Origin: Streptomyces mirabilis
Lineage (GTDB): Bacteria > Actinomycetota > Actinomycetes > Streptomycetales > Streptomycetaceae
Reading direction: 5' to 3'
Length of the DNA: 64,000 nucleotides
NCBI RefSeq assembly: GCF_018310535.1
Contig: NZ_CP074102.1
Coordinates: forward strand, 1,550,001 to 1,614,000
Shown: piece after piece, positions 49,370 through 58,695 of the stretch
How positions within the stretch are numbered: position 1 is the first letter of the stretch
How the letters are laid out: the number at the start of each line of letters is the position of its first letter
Program-made: the position numbers and the translations under genes
The notes under the pieces: model-generated
The model's input: only the letters and a program-made list of their open reading frames with translations
Database searches by the model: none
What the model was told of the DNA's origin: nothing

Positions 49370-50311
49370 ATGACCGCACACCGCACCGCCACCGCGGCCG
49401 CTGTCGCCGTGGCGGCCCCGCTGCTTCTCCTGACGTGGGCCGTGGGTCCGGCCCAGGCGCACGGCGCGCCGACGGATCCGGTCAGCCGGGTGGTGGCCTG
49501 TTCTCCGGAAGGCGGCAGCAACGCAGGCACTGCGGCCTGCAAGGCGGCGATCGCGGCGAACGGCGCGCCCTTCACCGCCTGGGACAACCTCCGGGTCGCC
49601 GGTGTGGGCGGCAGGGACCGTCAGGTGATCCCGGACGGGCAGCTGTGCAGCGGGGGTCTGCCCGCCTACAAGGGACTGGACCTGGCCCGCGCCGACTGGC
49701 CCTCGACGCGGATGACGCCGGGCGCGACCTTCACGCTCTCCTACAGTTCGACGATTCCGCACACAGGGACCTTCAAGCTGTATCTGTCCAAGCCCGGGTA
49801 CGACCCGACCAAGCCCCTCAAGTGGTCCGATCTGCCGACGCAACCGTTCGCCACGGCCACCGATCCGGCGCTGGTGAACGGCGCCTACCGGATCAAGGCC
49901 ACGCTGCCCGCAGACCGGACCGGCCGGCAGATGCTCTACACGATCTGGCAGAACACGAGCACGACCGACACGTACTACTCGTGCTCGGACGTGGTCTTCC
50001 CCAGCGGGGGCGGCGGGGCCGCCGCGCCGACGACCTCGTCCCCCGCGCGTACGACACCCACGGCCGGCCGGAAGGCTCAGCAGAGCCAGGAGCCGACCAC
50101 GACCACGTCCACCCCCACCGACCAGTCGCCGTCGCCCGCCCCGGAGACCACCACGGCGACGACGGAGGTGACCGCACCCGACCATCTCTCGCCGGCCGCG
50201 GACAGCTCGTCCGGCGGCAGCAACACGCTCCCCCTCGTCGCCGGGGCGGGGGGAGCGGCCGCGTTCCTGCTCACCGCGGGCGTCGCGATCACGCTGCGCC
50301 GCCGCCGGTGA
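49370..50311 (+). CDS. AA10 lytic polysaccharide monooxygenase with C-terminal membrane anchor
   Basis: The 313-residue protein has a signal peptide ending AQA-H, so mature protein starts with His31, the copper-brace residue of AA10 enzymes; the second copper His is H131 in STIPHTGTF. The AA10 domain (31-205) includes YKGLDLARADWPSTRM and TYYSCSDVVF. A Thr/Pro/Ser linker follows and a hydrophobic segment at about 283-305 ends in RRRR, anchoring the protein in the membrane, which is unusual for a secreted monooxygenase. Likely oxidises chitin or cellulose at the cell surface. AAGGAG lies before the ATG. Confidence 0.9.
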   Translation: MTAHRTATAAAVAVAAPLLLLTWAVGPAQAHGAPTDPVSRVVACSPEGGSNAGTAACKAAIAANGAPFTAWDNLRVAGVGGRDRQVIPDGQLCSGGLPAYKGLDLARADWPSTRMTPGATFTLSYSSTIPHTGTFKLYLSKPGYDPTKPLKWSDLPTQPFATATDPALVNGAYRIKATLPADRTGRQMLYTIWQNTSTTDTYYSCSDVVFPSGGGGAAAPTTSSPARTTPTAGRKAQQSQEPTTTTSTPTDQSPSPAPETTTATTEVTAPDHLSPAADSSSGGSNTLPLVAGAGGAAAFLLTAGVAITLRRRR

Positions 50312-50329
50312 CCGGTCGTCCGGGTTCGG

Positions 50330-50995
<666 letters not shown>

Positions 50996-51038
50996 TCAGA
51001 CGGGCGTGCGGGTGGGTACGGGGCCGGCGCGGACATGC

Positions 51039-51099
51039 CGTCACGGCGGACCGCTGCCGGTCCGTGACGCCTTCTCCTTACGTCACGGACCGGCAGCGG
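51039..51099. repeat. 19-bp perfect hairpin with an alternative pairing arm
   Basis: CCGCTGCCGGTCCGTGACG (51051-51069) pairs exactly with 51081-51099 across an 11-nt loop. The inner part CCGTGACG can instead pair with CGTCACGG at 51039-51046, so two exclusive stems are possible. It lies upstream of the secreted-protein gene at 50980 on the minus strand. Confidence 0.7.
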
Positions 51100-51471
51100 A
51101 AGCCGGGCGACCGGACACGGCTCAGGGGGAAAGTGCCGTGCCGGTGCCGCGGGGGGAGGTGGTTTCAGCGTTGGAGCGCACCGCACGTTCAGACGTGCCA
51201 CGGCCGCCCCGCGAGGAGCGGGGGGTCCAGGAGGTGGCGTACGTGCCGCGCATCGGATCCGGCGCCACGGATCCAAGGGAAACAATGCAGAGTTCTAGAC
51301 CTGATGAATGGTCAACGTCAAGGCACAGTAAGGAAGTTGAAGGTCAACGCGGTCCCAAGGGTGAGGCCTTCGCAGACCCGGCCACGAGGTCGTCGCGGGC
51401 CCGAGTGCGAGGTCAGCGTGGCCGGGCCTCCACAGTTGGCACACAATCAACATCCCTTTGCCACAAGTCTC

Positions 51472-51500
51472 TTGACCCAAGAATGTAACCCCCGGTAACT
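51472..51500 (+). promoter_or_regulatory. promoter of the DUF6230-DUF6114 operon
   Basis: TTGACC (51472-51477), a 17-bp spacer and GTAACT (51495-51500). It would give a leader of about 135 nt to the ATG at 51644. Confidence 0.45.
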
Positions 51501-51643
51501 TCCACGTCGGCTACTGCTGCGTAACGAGAAAGCCCTTGCGACCGCCGGGAGTTGTGAGGAGGCGTGCGCGGCAGCCGCTGTCCGCGCCAGGACAACGTGC
51601 CCGTTGAAGCCCCACCTGCATGACTATGTCCAGGGAGCAGAAC

Positions 51644-52300
51644 ATGGCCTCGTCCTCGGACGCCACGGCGTCCACCGATTCGACCCCCGAGAACGAAAGC
51701 GGTTCCGGCAGACGTGGGCGGGTCCGCCTGCGCCGCGCCGCGGTGATGGCGGTGCCTGCCACCGCGGTCGCCGCGGGACTGATGATCCTCACCGCCCAGG
51801 GCGCTCTGGGGGTGCAATTCGCCATCTCCGGCATGCCGTTCACGGTCACGGCCACCGAACTCAACGGCACCGGCTTCGAGCAGTTCGGCAACCTCGACAA
51901 CATGGCCGACGGCAGCCCGAACGCCGGCGACACCGGCGGCCAGGTCCTCGTCGTCACCTCCGCGATCAAGAACGCGACGCTCACCAAGCTGTGCCAGAGC
52001 GTCGACCTGGGCGGTACGAACCTGGTCATCAGGGCGGGCAGCGGCGCGGACAAGGTACAGGCGACCAATCTGACGACCGACTCGACCGAGCTGTCGGGCG
52101 ACGCGTCCTTCAACAACATCGAGATCGGCAACGACGCGAGCACGCTCGACAAGGCCGGGGTCCAGGGGAACAAGGGCGTCTTCAGCCAGCAGGCCGACAC
52201 CGTCCACATCGGGAACCTGCGGCAGACGAACTACGCCACCACGGCGGCGGTGTTCAAGCTCCCCGGTCTCAAGCTCAGCTTCAGCGACTCGGGCTGCTGA
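51644..52300 (+). CDS. DUF6230 family membrane-anchored protein
   Basis: The 218-residue protein matches DUF6230, a Streptomyces family sometimes mislabelled cholesterol esterase. A basic segment (RRGRVRLRR) precedes one hydrophobic helix (about residues 35-60), then a beta-rich extracellular part with [21 protein letters not shown] and a C-terminal [10 protein letters not shown]. Start chosen at ATG 51644 because AGGGAG precedes it; an ATG at 51620 lacks a site. It is coupled to the DUF6114 gene (TGATG overlap). Function unknown. Confidence 0.88.
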   Translation: MASSSDATASTDSTPENESGSGRRGRVRLRRAAVMAVPATAVAAGLMILTAQGALGVQFAISGMPFTVTATELNGTGFEQFGNLDNMADGSPNAGDTGGQVLVVTSAIKNATLTKLCQSVDLGGTNLVIRAGSGADKVQATNLTTDSTELSGDASFNNIEIGNDASTLDKAGVQGNKGVFSQQADTVHIGNLRQTNYATTAAVFKLPGLKLSFSDSGC

Positions 52301-52719
52301 TGCCGGCCGTCCGGGATCTGCGATCCGGCTTCCGGCGGTGGCGTGCGGACCGCCCCTTCTGGGGCGGGCTGCTGCTCACCCTGGGCGGGGCGGAGATCCT
52401 CCTCACCGAGAAGGCGTCCCTGAAGGTCGTCATGCACATCGGGATGCAGGGCATGGCGGGCTATCTGCTGCCGACGGTCATGATCCTGTGCGGTCTGCTG
52501 ATCCTCTTCAACCCGACGCAGCGCCTCTTCTACTCCCTGCTCGGCATCCTCCTCTCCCTCGGCACCTGGCTCACCTCCAACCTCGGCGGCTTCTTCATCG
52601 GCCTCCTTCTCGGAGCGACCGGCAGCTGCCTGGCCTTCGGCTGGCTTCCCCACCAGGAGCCGCGCAAGCGACGTCTGCTGCGCAGGCGCCGCCGGCAGCA
52701 GATGGCGACCGAGGCGTAG
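52300..52719 (+). CDS. DUF6114 family integral membrane protein
   Basis: The 139-residue protein has a cationic N-terminus ([16 protein letters not shown]), four hydrophobic segments, and a strongly basic tail ([13 protein letters not shown]). It belongs to DUF6114, which commonly accompanies DUF6230. ATG overlaps the DUF6230 stop. The pair may form a membrane complex, role unknown. A terminator follows. Confidence 0.88.
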   Translation: MPAVRDLRSGFRRWRADRPFWGGLLLTLGGAEILLTEKASLKVVMHIGMQGMAGYLLPTVMILCGLLILFNPTQRLFYSLLGILLSLGTWLTSNLGGFFIGLLLGATGSCLAFGWLPHQEPRKRRLLRRRRRQQMATEA

Positions 52720-52738
52720 AGAGAGGGCAGGGAAGGGG

Positions 52739-52782
52739 TCCCGCCCCGGCCGAGCTCAGGGCAATGGGCGGCCGGGGCGGGA
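52739..52782. terminator. terminator after the DUF6230-DUF6114 operon
   Basis: A 14-bp perfect stem TCCCGCCCCGGCCG (52739-52752) pairs with 52769-52782 across a 16-nt loop, 20 bp after the DUF6114 stop. Confidence 0.75.
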
Positions 52783-52823
52783 GCTGTGACGGGACGATTC
52801 CAGGTGGCGGGCAAGCCTCCGAC

Positions 52824-52859
52824 TTGCTTGTACGCGCAGGGAACTTGCCCTCGCACGCA
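52824..52859 (+). promoter_or_regulatory. bipartite AraC-type operator upstream of CYP154
   Basis: The layout TTGC-N7-CGCA-N6-TTGC-N7-CGCA fits 52824-52859 exactly, giving two direct half-sites 21 bp apart, the usual spacing of AraC-family monomers. The same layout occurs at 58601-58636, with 26 of 36 positions identical. A probable -10 element TAGCGT is at 52901. Confidence 0.6.
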
Positions 52860-52946
52860 GTGGATACCGGACGGTCGCATCGGGGAACGCCACCCTCGCG
52901 TAGCGTGACGCGCCGTACTGACGTCCGAGCCCCAGGGAGGCTCCCG

Positions 52947-54209
52947 ATGGGAACCCCACGTCCCTTGACGGGAAACCCGAGCCCCTTGGTGGTGGACGCG
53001 ACGGGCCGTGACATCCACGCGGAAGCCGCCCGCATCCGGGCGCGCGGACCGGCGACCCGTGTCGCCCTCCCCGGTGACGTCGAGGCCTGGGCGGTCAGCA
53101 GCCCCGAGCTGCTCAAACGCCTGCTCCTGGACCCACGGGTGTCCAAGGACCCGCGACGGCACTGGCCGGCCTGGATCAACGGGGAGATCTCCCCCGAGTG
53201 GCCGCTGTTCACCTGGGTCGCGGTGCAGAACATGTTCACCGCGTACGGCGGCGACCACAGGCGACTGCGGACCCTCGTCTCCACGGCGTTCACGGCCCGC
53301 CGCACGGCCGCGCTGCAACCCCGGATCGAGCAGATCACCTCCGACCTCCTCGACCGCATCGCCAAGTCCGGCGAGCACGGCGAAGTCGTCGATCTGCGCG
53401 AGGAGTTCTGCTATCCGATCCCCATCCAGGTGATCAGCGAACTCTTCGGCCTGCCCGAGGACAAGCGGGCGGACCTCAGGGACCTGGTGGACAGCATCTT
53501 CCACACCTCCGCGCAACCCGAGGAGGTGACGGGCAACTACGCCAGGCTGTATGCCGTACTGGGTGAACTGGTCGCCGAGAAGCGGGAGTCGCCCGGCGAC
53601 GACCTGACCTCCGGCCTCATCGCGTCCCGCGACGAGGGCGACGGCCGGCTGAGCGAGCAGGAGCTGCTCGACACGCTGGTCCTGATGGTCAGCGCCGGTC
53701 ACGAGACCACGGTCAACCTCATCGACAACGCCGTGCACGCCCTGCTCACCCACCCCGAGCAGCTCGGGCACCTCCGCGCCGGACGCGCCACCTGGGACGA
53801 CCTGATCGAGGAGACCCTGCGGGTCGAGGCGCCCGTCGCGAGCCTCCCGCTGCGCTACGCCGTGGAGGACCTCGACCTCGCCGAACTGGGCGGCCCGGAC
53901 GGCACGGTGATCAGCCGGGGCGAGGCGATCCTCGCCGCGTATGCCGCCGCCGGACGCGATCCCGAGCGCTACGGCAAGGACGCCGACCTCTTCGATGTCA
54001 CCCGGGCCGACAAGGAGCACCTCGCCTTCGGACACGGCGTACACCGCTGCCTCGGCGCCCCACTGGGCCGCCTGGAGGCCCGCATCGCCCTCCCCGCCCT
54101 CTTCGACCGCTTCCCTGACCTCCAACTCGCCGTACCAGCATCGGAGTTGAAGCCGGTGGACTCCTTCATCTCCCACGGCCACCGCTCCCTGCCCGCCCGG
54201 ATCCGCTAG
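52947..54209 (+). CDS. cytochrome P450, CYP154 family
   Basis: The 420-residue protein strongly resembles CYP154 enzymes of S. coelicolor: [38 protein letters not shown]-helix [14 protein letters not shown]-helix EETLRVE (ExxR), and haem loop [20 protein letters not shown]. Start ATG 52947 has CAGGGAGG upstream. In other streptomycetes CYP154 members sit next to a CYP157 of a conservon; here it is convergent with CYP157, 10 bp apart. The operator at 52824 suggests joint control with the AraC-family gene. Some CYP154s oxidise polyketides or steroids; the native substrate is unclear. Confidence 0.92.
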   Translation: MGTPRPLTGNPSPLVVDATGRDIHAEAARIRARGPATRVALPGDVEAWAVSSPELLKRLLLDPRVSKDPRRHWPAWINGEISPEWPLFTWVAVQNMFTAYGGDHRRLRTLVSTAFTARRTAALQPRIEQITSDLLDRIAKSGEHGEVVDLREEFCYPIPIQVISELFGLPEDKRADLRDLVDSIFHTSAQPEEVTGNYARLYAVLGELVAEKRESPGDDLTSGLIASRDEGDGRLSEQELLDTLVLMVSAGHETTVNLIDNAVHALLTHPEQLGHLRAGRATWDDLIEETLRVEAPVASLPLRYAVEDLDLAELGGPDGTVISRGEAILAAYAAAGRDPERYGKDADLFDVTRADKEHLAFGHGVHRCLGAPLGRLEARIALPALFDRFPDLQLAVPASELKPVDSFISHGHRSLPARIR

Positions 54210-54219
54210 CTGCCGACGC

Positions 54220-55620
54220 TCACTCCCCGCGCCACCAGGACAGGAGTCGGGTCCAGCCGCTTCGCGGGCGGTCGGGCTCCGGGGCGGGGGGCTCGGGCGC
54301 GAGAGCCGGGAGGGGTCTCGCGTACGACTGCCGCTCGCCTTCGGGCCGTTGAACCGTCGTGATGGGCGGGAAACGTACGGGCAGCGCCGCCAGCGCGCGG
54401 TGGAACGGACCGGGCCGCCAAGTCAACTCGCCTACTGGCAACCCCAGTTCGACATCGGGGAGACGATCGAGGAGCTTCTCCACCGCGGCCGTCGCGATCA
54501 GCCGGGCCGGACTCTGCGCCGGACAGTTGTGCGGGCCCGCGCTCCACGCCAAATGGGCTCGGTTGCCCGCCCGTTGATCGGCCGTCAGCGCCGGATCCGC
54601 ATTGGCCGCGGCGAGACTGACGACCAGCGGATCGCCCTCGCGCAGCACCGCTCCCTCGTACCGGACGTCGTGCAGCGGATAGTGCACGGCGTAGTTGGCG
54701 ATCGGCGGATCGGTCCACAGCACCTCGTCGAGGGCGTCCTCCACCGGGAGACTGCCGCCGGACAGATCGCCCGCGAACCGGTCGTCGGACAGCAGCAGCC
54801 GCAGGCTGTTCGCGATCAGGTTCTGCTGGGGCTCGGTGCCGGCGCCCATCAGTACCACGAGGGTGTGGATCATCTCCTCGTCGGTGAGGCCCGCGGGGTG
54901 CGCCATCAGCCAGGACGTCATGTCCTGACCGGGGTTGCCCCGCTTCAGCGCGACCAGGTCGAGCAGGGTGCTGGTCAGCAGTTCGTCGGCCTTCTCCGCG
55001 TCCACCCCGTCGAAGATCCCGGACATGCCCTCGACCAGCCGGACCCCGTACTCGGCCGGGCAGCCGAAGAGGTGGTTGAAGACCAGCAGCGGCAGGACCT
55101 GCGCGTACTCGCCGAGCAGATCCGCCGTGCCGAGCGGCGCGAAGCGATCGATGAGGGTGTCGGCGCTGCGCTCCACATAGCCGCGCAGGGTGTTCGGATC
55201 GACGAGCGCGAGGCTGTCGGTGATCGCGCCGCGCAGCCTCTCGTGCTGCTCGCCGTCGGTGAACAGCGCGTTGGGCCGGTACATCATCATCGGCACGACC
55301 GGGCTGTCCGGCGGGACGGTCCCGTCGGCGAGGTCGCGCCAGCGGCGGGGGTCCTTGGAGAAGGTCTCCGGGCTGCGCAGGACGTGCAGGGCGGCGTCGT
55401 AGGAGGTGACGAGGGTGGCTCTGACGCCGGGTGCGAGCTCGACCGGTGCGGTCGGTCCGGACGTACGCAGCCGCCGGTAGACGGCGGCGGGGTCGGCCGC
55501 GAACGCGGGCCCGTACAAGGGCTCGTGCGCGGGGCAGCCAGGCGGTGGCCCGGTCGGTGGTGACAGGGACGGTGGCGGTACGGGCGGTGGTGGTACGGGC
55601 GGTGGTGGTTCGGGGGTCAC
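54220..55620 (-). CDS. cvnE: conservon cytochrome P450, CYP157 family (CvnE)
   Basis: The 466-residue protein is a CYP157-type P450. Its K-helix reads DEVLWTDPP, so ExxR is replaced by E-V-L-W: CYP157 is the established family in which the otherwise invariant ExxR Arg is lost. The haem Cys is present in AWSAGPHNCPAQ, and the I-helix region is LMGAGTEPQQNLI. N-terminal 20 residues are almost pure Pro (PPPPVPPPPVPPP). It overlaps the upstream cvnD by 4 bp and ends the conservon operon. Its oxidase activity is doubtful; it may be a regulatory or ligand-binding partner of the complex. Confidence 0.92.
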   Translation of the reverse strand: MTPEPPPPVPPPPVPPPSLSPPTGPPPGCPAHEPLYGPAFAADPAAVYRRLRTSGPTAPVELAPGVRATLVTSYDAALHVLRSPETFSKDPRRWRDLADGTVPPDSPVVPMMMYRPNALFTDGEQHERLRGAITDSLALVDPNTLRGYVERSADTLIDRFAPLGTADLLGEYAQVLPLLVFNHLFGCPAEYGVRLVEGMSGIFDGVDAEKADELLTSTLLDLVALKRGNPGQDMTSWLMAHPAGLTDEEMIHTLVVLMGAGTEPQQNLIANSLRLLLSDDRFAGDLSGGSLPVEDALDEVLWTDPPIANYAVHYPLHDVRYEGAVLREGDPLVVSLAAANADPALTADQRAGNRAHLAWSAGPHNCPAQSPARLIATAAVEKLLDRLPDVELGLPVGELTWRPGPFHRALAALPVRFPPITTVQRPEGERQSYARPLPALAPEPPAPEPDRPRSGWTRLLSWWRGE

Positions 55621-56222
55621 ACGGGCTCCAGTTCGCCGCTGCGGGTCATGAGGTACTCGACGAGGGCGATCAGCGCCTCGGTCGACGAGACCCGGTCGCG
55701 GGCGTCGCAGCGCACCAGCGGGGTCGAGGGCAGCAGGTCGAGGGCCTCGCGCACCTCGTCCAGATCGTGCGACGCGGAGGCGTCGTCGAAGTCGTTGAGG
55801 GCGACGGCGTACGGCAGGCCCAGCTCCTCCAGTACGCCCATGACGTCGAACGACTCGGACAGCCGCCGGGCGTCGGCCAGCACCAGCGCGCCGAGCGCTC
55901 CGCTGGTCATGTCCTTCCAGAGTTCGGTGAAGCGGTGCTGCCCGGGCGTGCCGAAGAGGTAGAGCACCAGGGCGTCGCTGAGGGTGAGGCGGCCGAAGTC
56001 GAGGGCGACGGTGGTGGTCGTCTTCTCCCTCGAACCGGCGAGGTCGTCGACGTGTGCGCCCGCCTCGGTCATCACCTCCTCGGTACGCAGCGGCCGGATC
56101 TCGGAAAGAGCGCCGACGAACGTGGTCTTGCCGACCGCGAAGTGGCCCACGATCAGCAGTTTGACCGCGGTCTGCACACCCGGGCCGAGGTGGACGTCGT
56201 CAGAGGCGGGCGCGGAGCCCAT
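55617..56222 (-). CDS. cvnD: conservon GTPase/ATP-binding protein CvnD
   Basis: The 201-residue protein is a small P-loop GTPase-like protein: VGHFAVGKTT (residues 25-34, Walker A), LYLFGTPGQHRF (G3-like) and VALNDFDDA (G4-like, not canonical NKxD). Conservon CvnD proteins work with CvnA-C at the membrane in a relay compared with eukaryotic G-protein signalling. It overlaps cvnC (23 bp) and CYP157 (4 bp). No membrane helix; MglA-like. Confidence 0.93.
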   Translation of the reverse strand: MGSAPASDDVHLGPGVQTAVKLLIVGHFAVGKTTFVGALSEIRPLRTEEVMTEAGAHVDDLAGSREKTTTTVALDFGRLTLSDALVLYLFGTPGQHRFTELWKDMTSGALGALVLADARRLSESFDVMGVLEELGLPYAVALNDFDDASASHDLDEVREALDLLPSTPLVRCDARDRVSSTEALIALVEYLMTRSGELEPV

Positions 56223-56559
56223 CCAGTACCTCCTGGAGGATGCGGGCGTCGGAGAGGCGGGCGGCCGGTACCGGCGCCCGGGTGACGAGGTGACCGCTGT
56301 CCATCAGGTCGGCGATCAGTATTTTGGTGACGCTGACCGGGAGTTCCAGATGACCGGCCACCTCGGCGACCGACAGCGCTCCGGGCCGGCACAGCTCCAT
56401 CAGTCGGCGCTTCTCCGGGTTCAGCCCCGTCAGCGGCAGGTCGTCGGCGGCGATCAGCAAGGTGACGAGGTCGAGGGTGTTGCGGGAGGGGTGGGCACGG
56501 CCGTCCGTGACGACGTACGACCGCACCAGCCTCCCTCCCGGCCGGCGCCCGGGCGTCAT
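56200..56559 (-). CDS. cvnC: conservon DUF742 protein CvnC
   Basis: The 119-residue protein is DUF742: RLVRSYVVTDGRAHPSR, LLIAADDLPLTGLNPEKRRL and CRPGALSVAEVAGHLELPVS, with a winged helix look in the second half (VTKILIADLMDSGHL). Conservon members bind the sensor and Roadblock proteins. Start and end overlap the neighbours by 4 and 23 bp, giving a tightly coupled operon. Confidence 0.93.
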   Translation of the reverse strand: MTPGRRPGGRLVRSYVVTDGRAHPSRNTLDLVTLLIAADDLPLTGLNPEKRRLMELCRPGALSVAEVAGHLELPVSVTKILIADLMDSGHLVTRAPVPAARLSDARILQEVLDGLRARL

Positions 56560-56969
56560 GCCGGGCTGCCGGTGTCCTGCCGGGCCGGGCTGGTCAGCTC
56601 CTTGCCGAGCCGGTCGACCAGCTTGTGCATGCGGTAGGTGACCGCCTCCATGTCCACGTCCTCACCGGTGGACACCGCGAGGTGGGCGCCCTCACCGGCG
56701 GCGACGAGAAAGACGTAGCCGTGCGCGAACTCGATCAGGGTCTGCCGCCACGGCGCGGTCGCGCTGCCGCAGAACTCGGCGGTGCTGCGGCTGATCGACT
56801 GCACCCCGGACAGACCCGCGGCCAGCCGCTCGGCGTCGTCGCGGCCGATGTCCGCCGAGTGGGCCCGGAGCATGCCGTCGGCGGACAGCAGGATGGCGTG
56901 CCGGGCCTGCGGCACCTTCAGAACCTCGTCGAGCATCCACCCCAGCTCGTTGGTCATGGGCGCGATCAT
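56556..56969 (-). CDS. cvnB: conservon Roadblock/LC7 protein CvnB
   Basis: The 137-residue protein is a Roadblock/LC7 domain: NELGWMLDEVLKVPQARHAI, LSADGMLRAHS, ERLAAGLSGVQSISRSTAEF and FLVAAGEGAHLAV. Such proteins act as scaffolds or GTPase regulators. The ATG at 56969 overlaps the cvnA stop (ATGA); an inner ATG at 56957 is also possible. Confidence 0.93.
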   Translation of the reverse strand: MIAPMTNELGWMLDEVLKVPQARHAILLSADGMLRAHSADIGRDDAERLAAGLSGVQSISRSTAEFCGSATAPWRQTLIEFAHGYVFLVAAGEGAHLAVSTGEDVDMEAVTYRMHKLVDRLGKELTSPARQDTGSPA

Positions 56970-58534
56970 CCCTGTGTGTTCCCTTCGGATTCGTGGGGGG
57001 CTTCGGCTTCCTCGGCTGTTTCGGCCGCGGTGCGTGTGGGGGGTGCGGTGTCCTGCTCGGCCCGCGCGGAGCGGGTGCCGCGCGCGAAGGCGCCCATGCG
57101 CCGGGCGTACTCCTCCGCGGAGCGGCCCACACTCTCCTCGACCGGTGCGGCCGGTGCAGCCGGTTCGCCCGGTGCCGCCGGGGGCTGCTCGGCGGCGGGC
57201 GGGGGTACGGGTGCGCGGCGGCGCCGCTTGGGCAGCCCGCCGGCCGTCGTCGCCTCCGCGGGCCCGCTCGTCCGGGCCGTACGCCGGGGCGTGCGCGCCG
57301 GCTCCCGCGGCGGTGGGGGCTCCTGGACCGGGTCGGCGTGGGTGAGCAGCGCGGCCGGTACGAAGACGACGGCACGGACGCCACCGTACGGGGAGCGGGT
57401 GTCCACGGAGACGTCGAACCCGTAGCGGGTGGCGAGGACGCCGATGACGGCGAAGCCGAACTGGGGCGGATCGTCGAGGCGGGTGACGTCCACCGCGCGG
57501 CGGCCGGTCAGCAGCGCGGCGGCGTGCTCGGACCCGCGGCTGTCCATGCCGACGCCCGCGTCGTCGATGACCACGACGGCGCCGTTGTGCACCGCCTGGA
57601 CGCTGACCTCGACGGTGGTGTTGGGCTGCGAGTGGCGCGCGGCGTTGTCCAGGAGTTCGGCGACGGCGAGGACGACCGGTTCGACGGCCCGGCTCTCGAC
57701 GGCGATGTCGGCCTGTCCGTTGATGCGGATGCGCCGGTAGTCGCGGATGCGGGAGGTCGCGCCGCGGACCACCTCGATGAGCGGGGAGGTGGCCCGTTGG
57801 CGTCCGGGCCAGGAACCGCACAGTACGGCGATGGCCTGCGCGCGACGGCCGAACTGGGCGTTGGTGTGGTCGATCTCGAGCAGGTCGCGCAGCACGTCGG
57901 GGTGGTCGTGGCGGTCCTGCATCTCCGAGATGGACACCTGCTGCTCGTTGGCGAGTGCCTGGATCGATCGCATCGACGCCTTGAGGGCGGCCTTCGCGGA
58001 CTGGTCGGCGCGGGTCTGTGCGTGCCGCACGGCGTCGGAGAACCGCTCCAGGAGACCGTCGAGACACTTCGCGAAGTCGGTGTCGGCCAGCCGCGCGTCG
58101 AGGAGGCCTACGGCGGGGAGGGCCGGTGCGTGGAGAAACTCGCCGGCCGCGGGAAGGGGCCGGCCGGTCGTGGCGAAGGGGTGACCCGGCGCGGACTGCG
58201 GCCGGCCCGTCGCGGGGATGGACTGCCCCGCCGAGGAATGTGGCCGGCCCGTCACGGGGATGGACTGCCCCGCCGCAGCAAGGTGCTGACCTGTCGCGGA
58301 GGAGGGGTGACCCGGCGCGGAGGCGGGCTGGTGCGGGGCGCTTTCGAGCGCGGGCAGGCGGACCGCGACCAGGTGGCGCAGCTCCTCGTCCCGGGCCCGC
58401 AGCGCGTCCGCGAGCTCGGCGCTCCGGCCGCGCTGCCGTCCGGTGATCCCGCGCTGGCGCACCAGCAGCACGGTGACGGCGAGCAGGCCGACGGCCAGGC
58501 ACCAGAACGCCGCCTCCGGTATCCGTTCGGTCAT
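56966..58534 (-). CDS. cvnA: conservon histidine-kinase-like sensor CvnA
   Basis: The 522-residue protein has one N-terminal membrane helix (about 8-28), a Pro/Gly-rich segment with three 14-residue repeats (AGQSIP-TGRP type, from a 42-bp DNA repeat at 58158-58283), a helical region (FSDAVRHAQTRADQ), a HATPase domain (about 275-395: LAVAELLDNAARHSQPN and IDDAGVGMD) and a Pro/Arg-rich tail. It lacks a clear phosphorylatable His H-box, as is usual for CvnA proteins. GAGGA lies before the ATG at 58534. First gene of the operon, divergent from the AraC-family gene. Confidence 0.92.
   Translation of the reverse strand: MTERIPEAAFWCLAVGLLAVTVLLVRQRGITGRQRGRSAELADALRARDEELRHLVAVRLPALESAPHQPASAPGHPSSATGQHLAAAGQSIPVTGRPHSSAGQSIPATGRPQSAPGHPFATTGRPLPAAGEFLHAPALPAVGLLDARLADTDFAKCLDGLLERFSDAVRHAQTRADQSAKAALKASMRSIQALANEQQVSISEMQDRHDHPDVLRDLLEIDHTNAQFGRRAQAIAVLCGSWPGRQRATSPLIEVVRGATSRIRDYRRIRINGQADIAVESRAVEPVVLAVAELLDNAARHSQPNTTVEVSVQAVHNGAVVVIDDAGVGMDSRGSEHAAALLTGRRAVDVTRLDDPPQFGFAVIGVLATRYGFDVSVDTRSPYGGVRAVVFVPAALLTHADPVQEPPPPREPARTPRRTARTSGPAEATTAGGLPKRRRRAPVPPPAAEQPPAAPGEPAAPAAPVEESVGRSAEEYARRMGAFARGTRSARAEQDTAPPTRTAAETAEEAEAPHESEGNTQG
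58158..58283. repeat. 42-bp tandem repeat within cvnA, three units
   Basis: Units begin at 58158, 58200 and 58242 (GGCCGGCC starts); the last two are very similar and the first is diverged. They code the 14-residue repeat in the CvnA linker and keep frame. Confidence 0.85.
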
Positions 58535-58600
58535 GAAGTCCTCAATGGCATATGCAAGTTGACGGGTCGCACGACCGTAGCCGCCCATCGGCACAGACGC

Positions 58601-58636
58601 TTGCCCTCGCGCGCAAGGAAGTTGCCGTGGGACGCA
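58601..58636 (+). promoter_or_regulatory. bipartite AraC-type operator between conservon and AraC-family gene
   Basis: Same TTGC-N7-CGCA-N6-TTGC-N7-CGCA architecture as at 52824. It lies 59-95 bp upstream of the AraC-family start and 67-102 bp from cvnA. A likely -10 TAGGCT for the regulator gene is at 58651, so the proximal half-site overlaps its -35 region. Confidence 0.6.
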
Positions 58637-58695
58637 CGGACTGTATGCACTAGGCTGACGTGGAGTAACTACCGCTCGCTGCACTGGAGTTGAGG

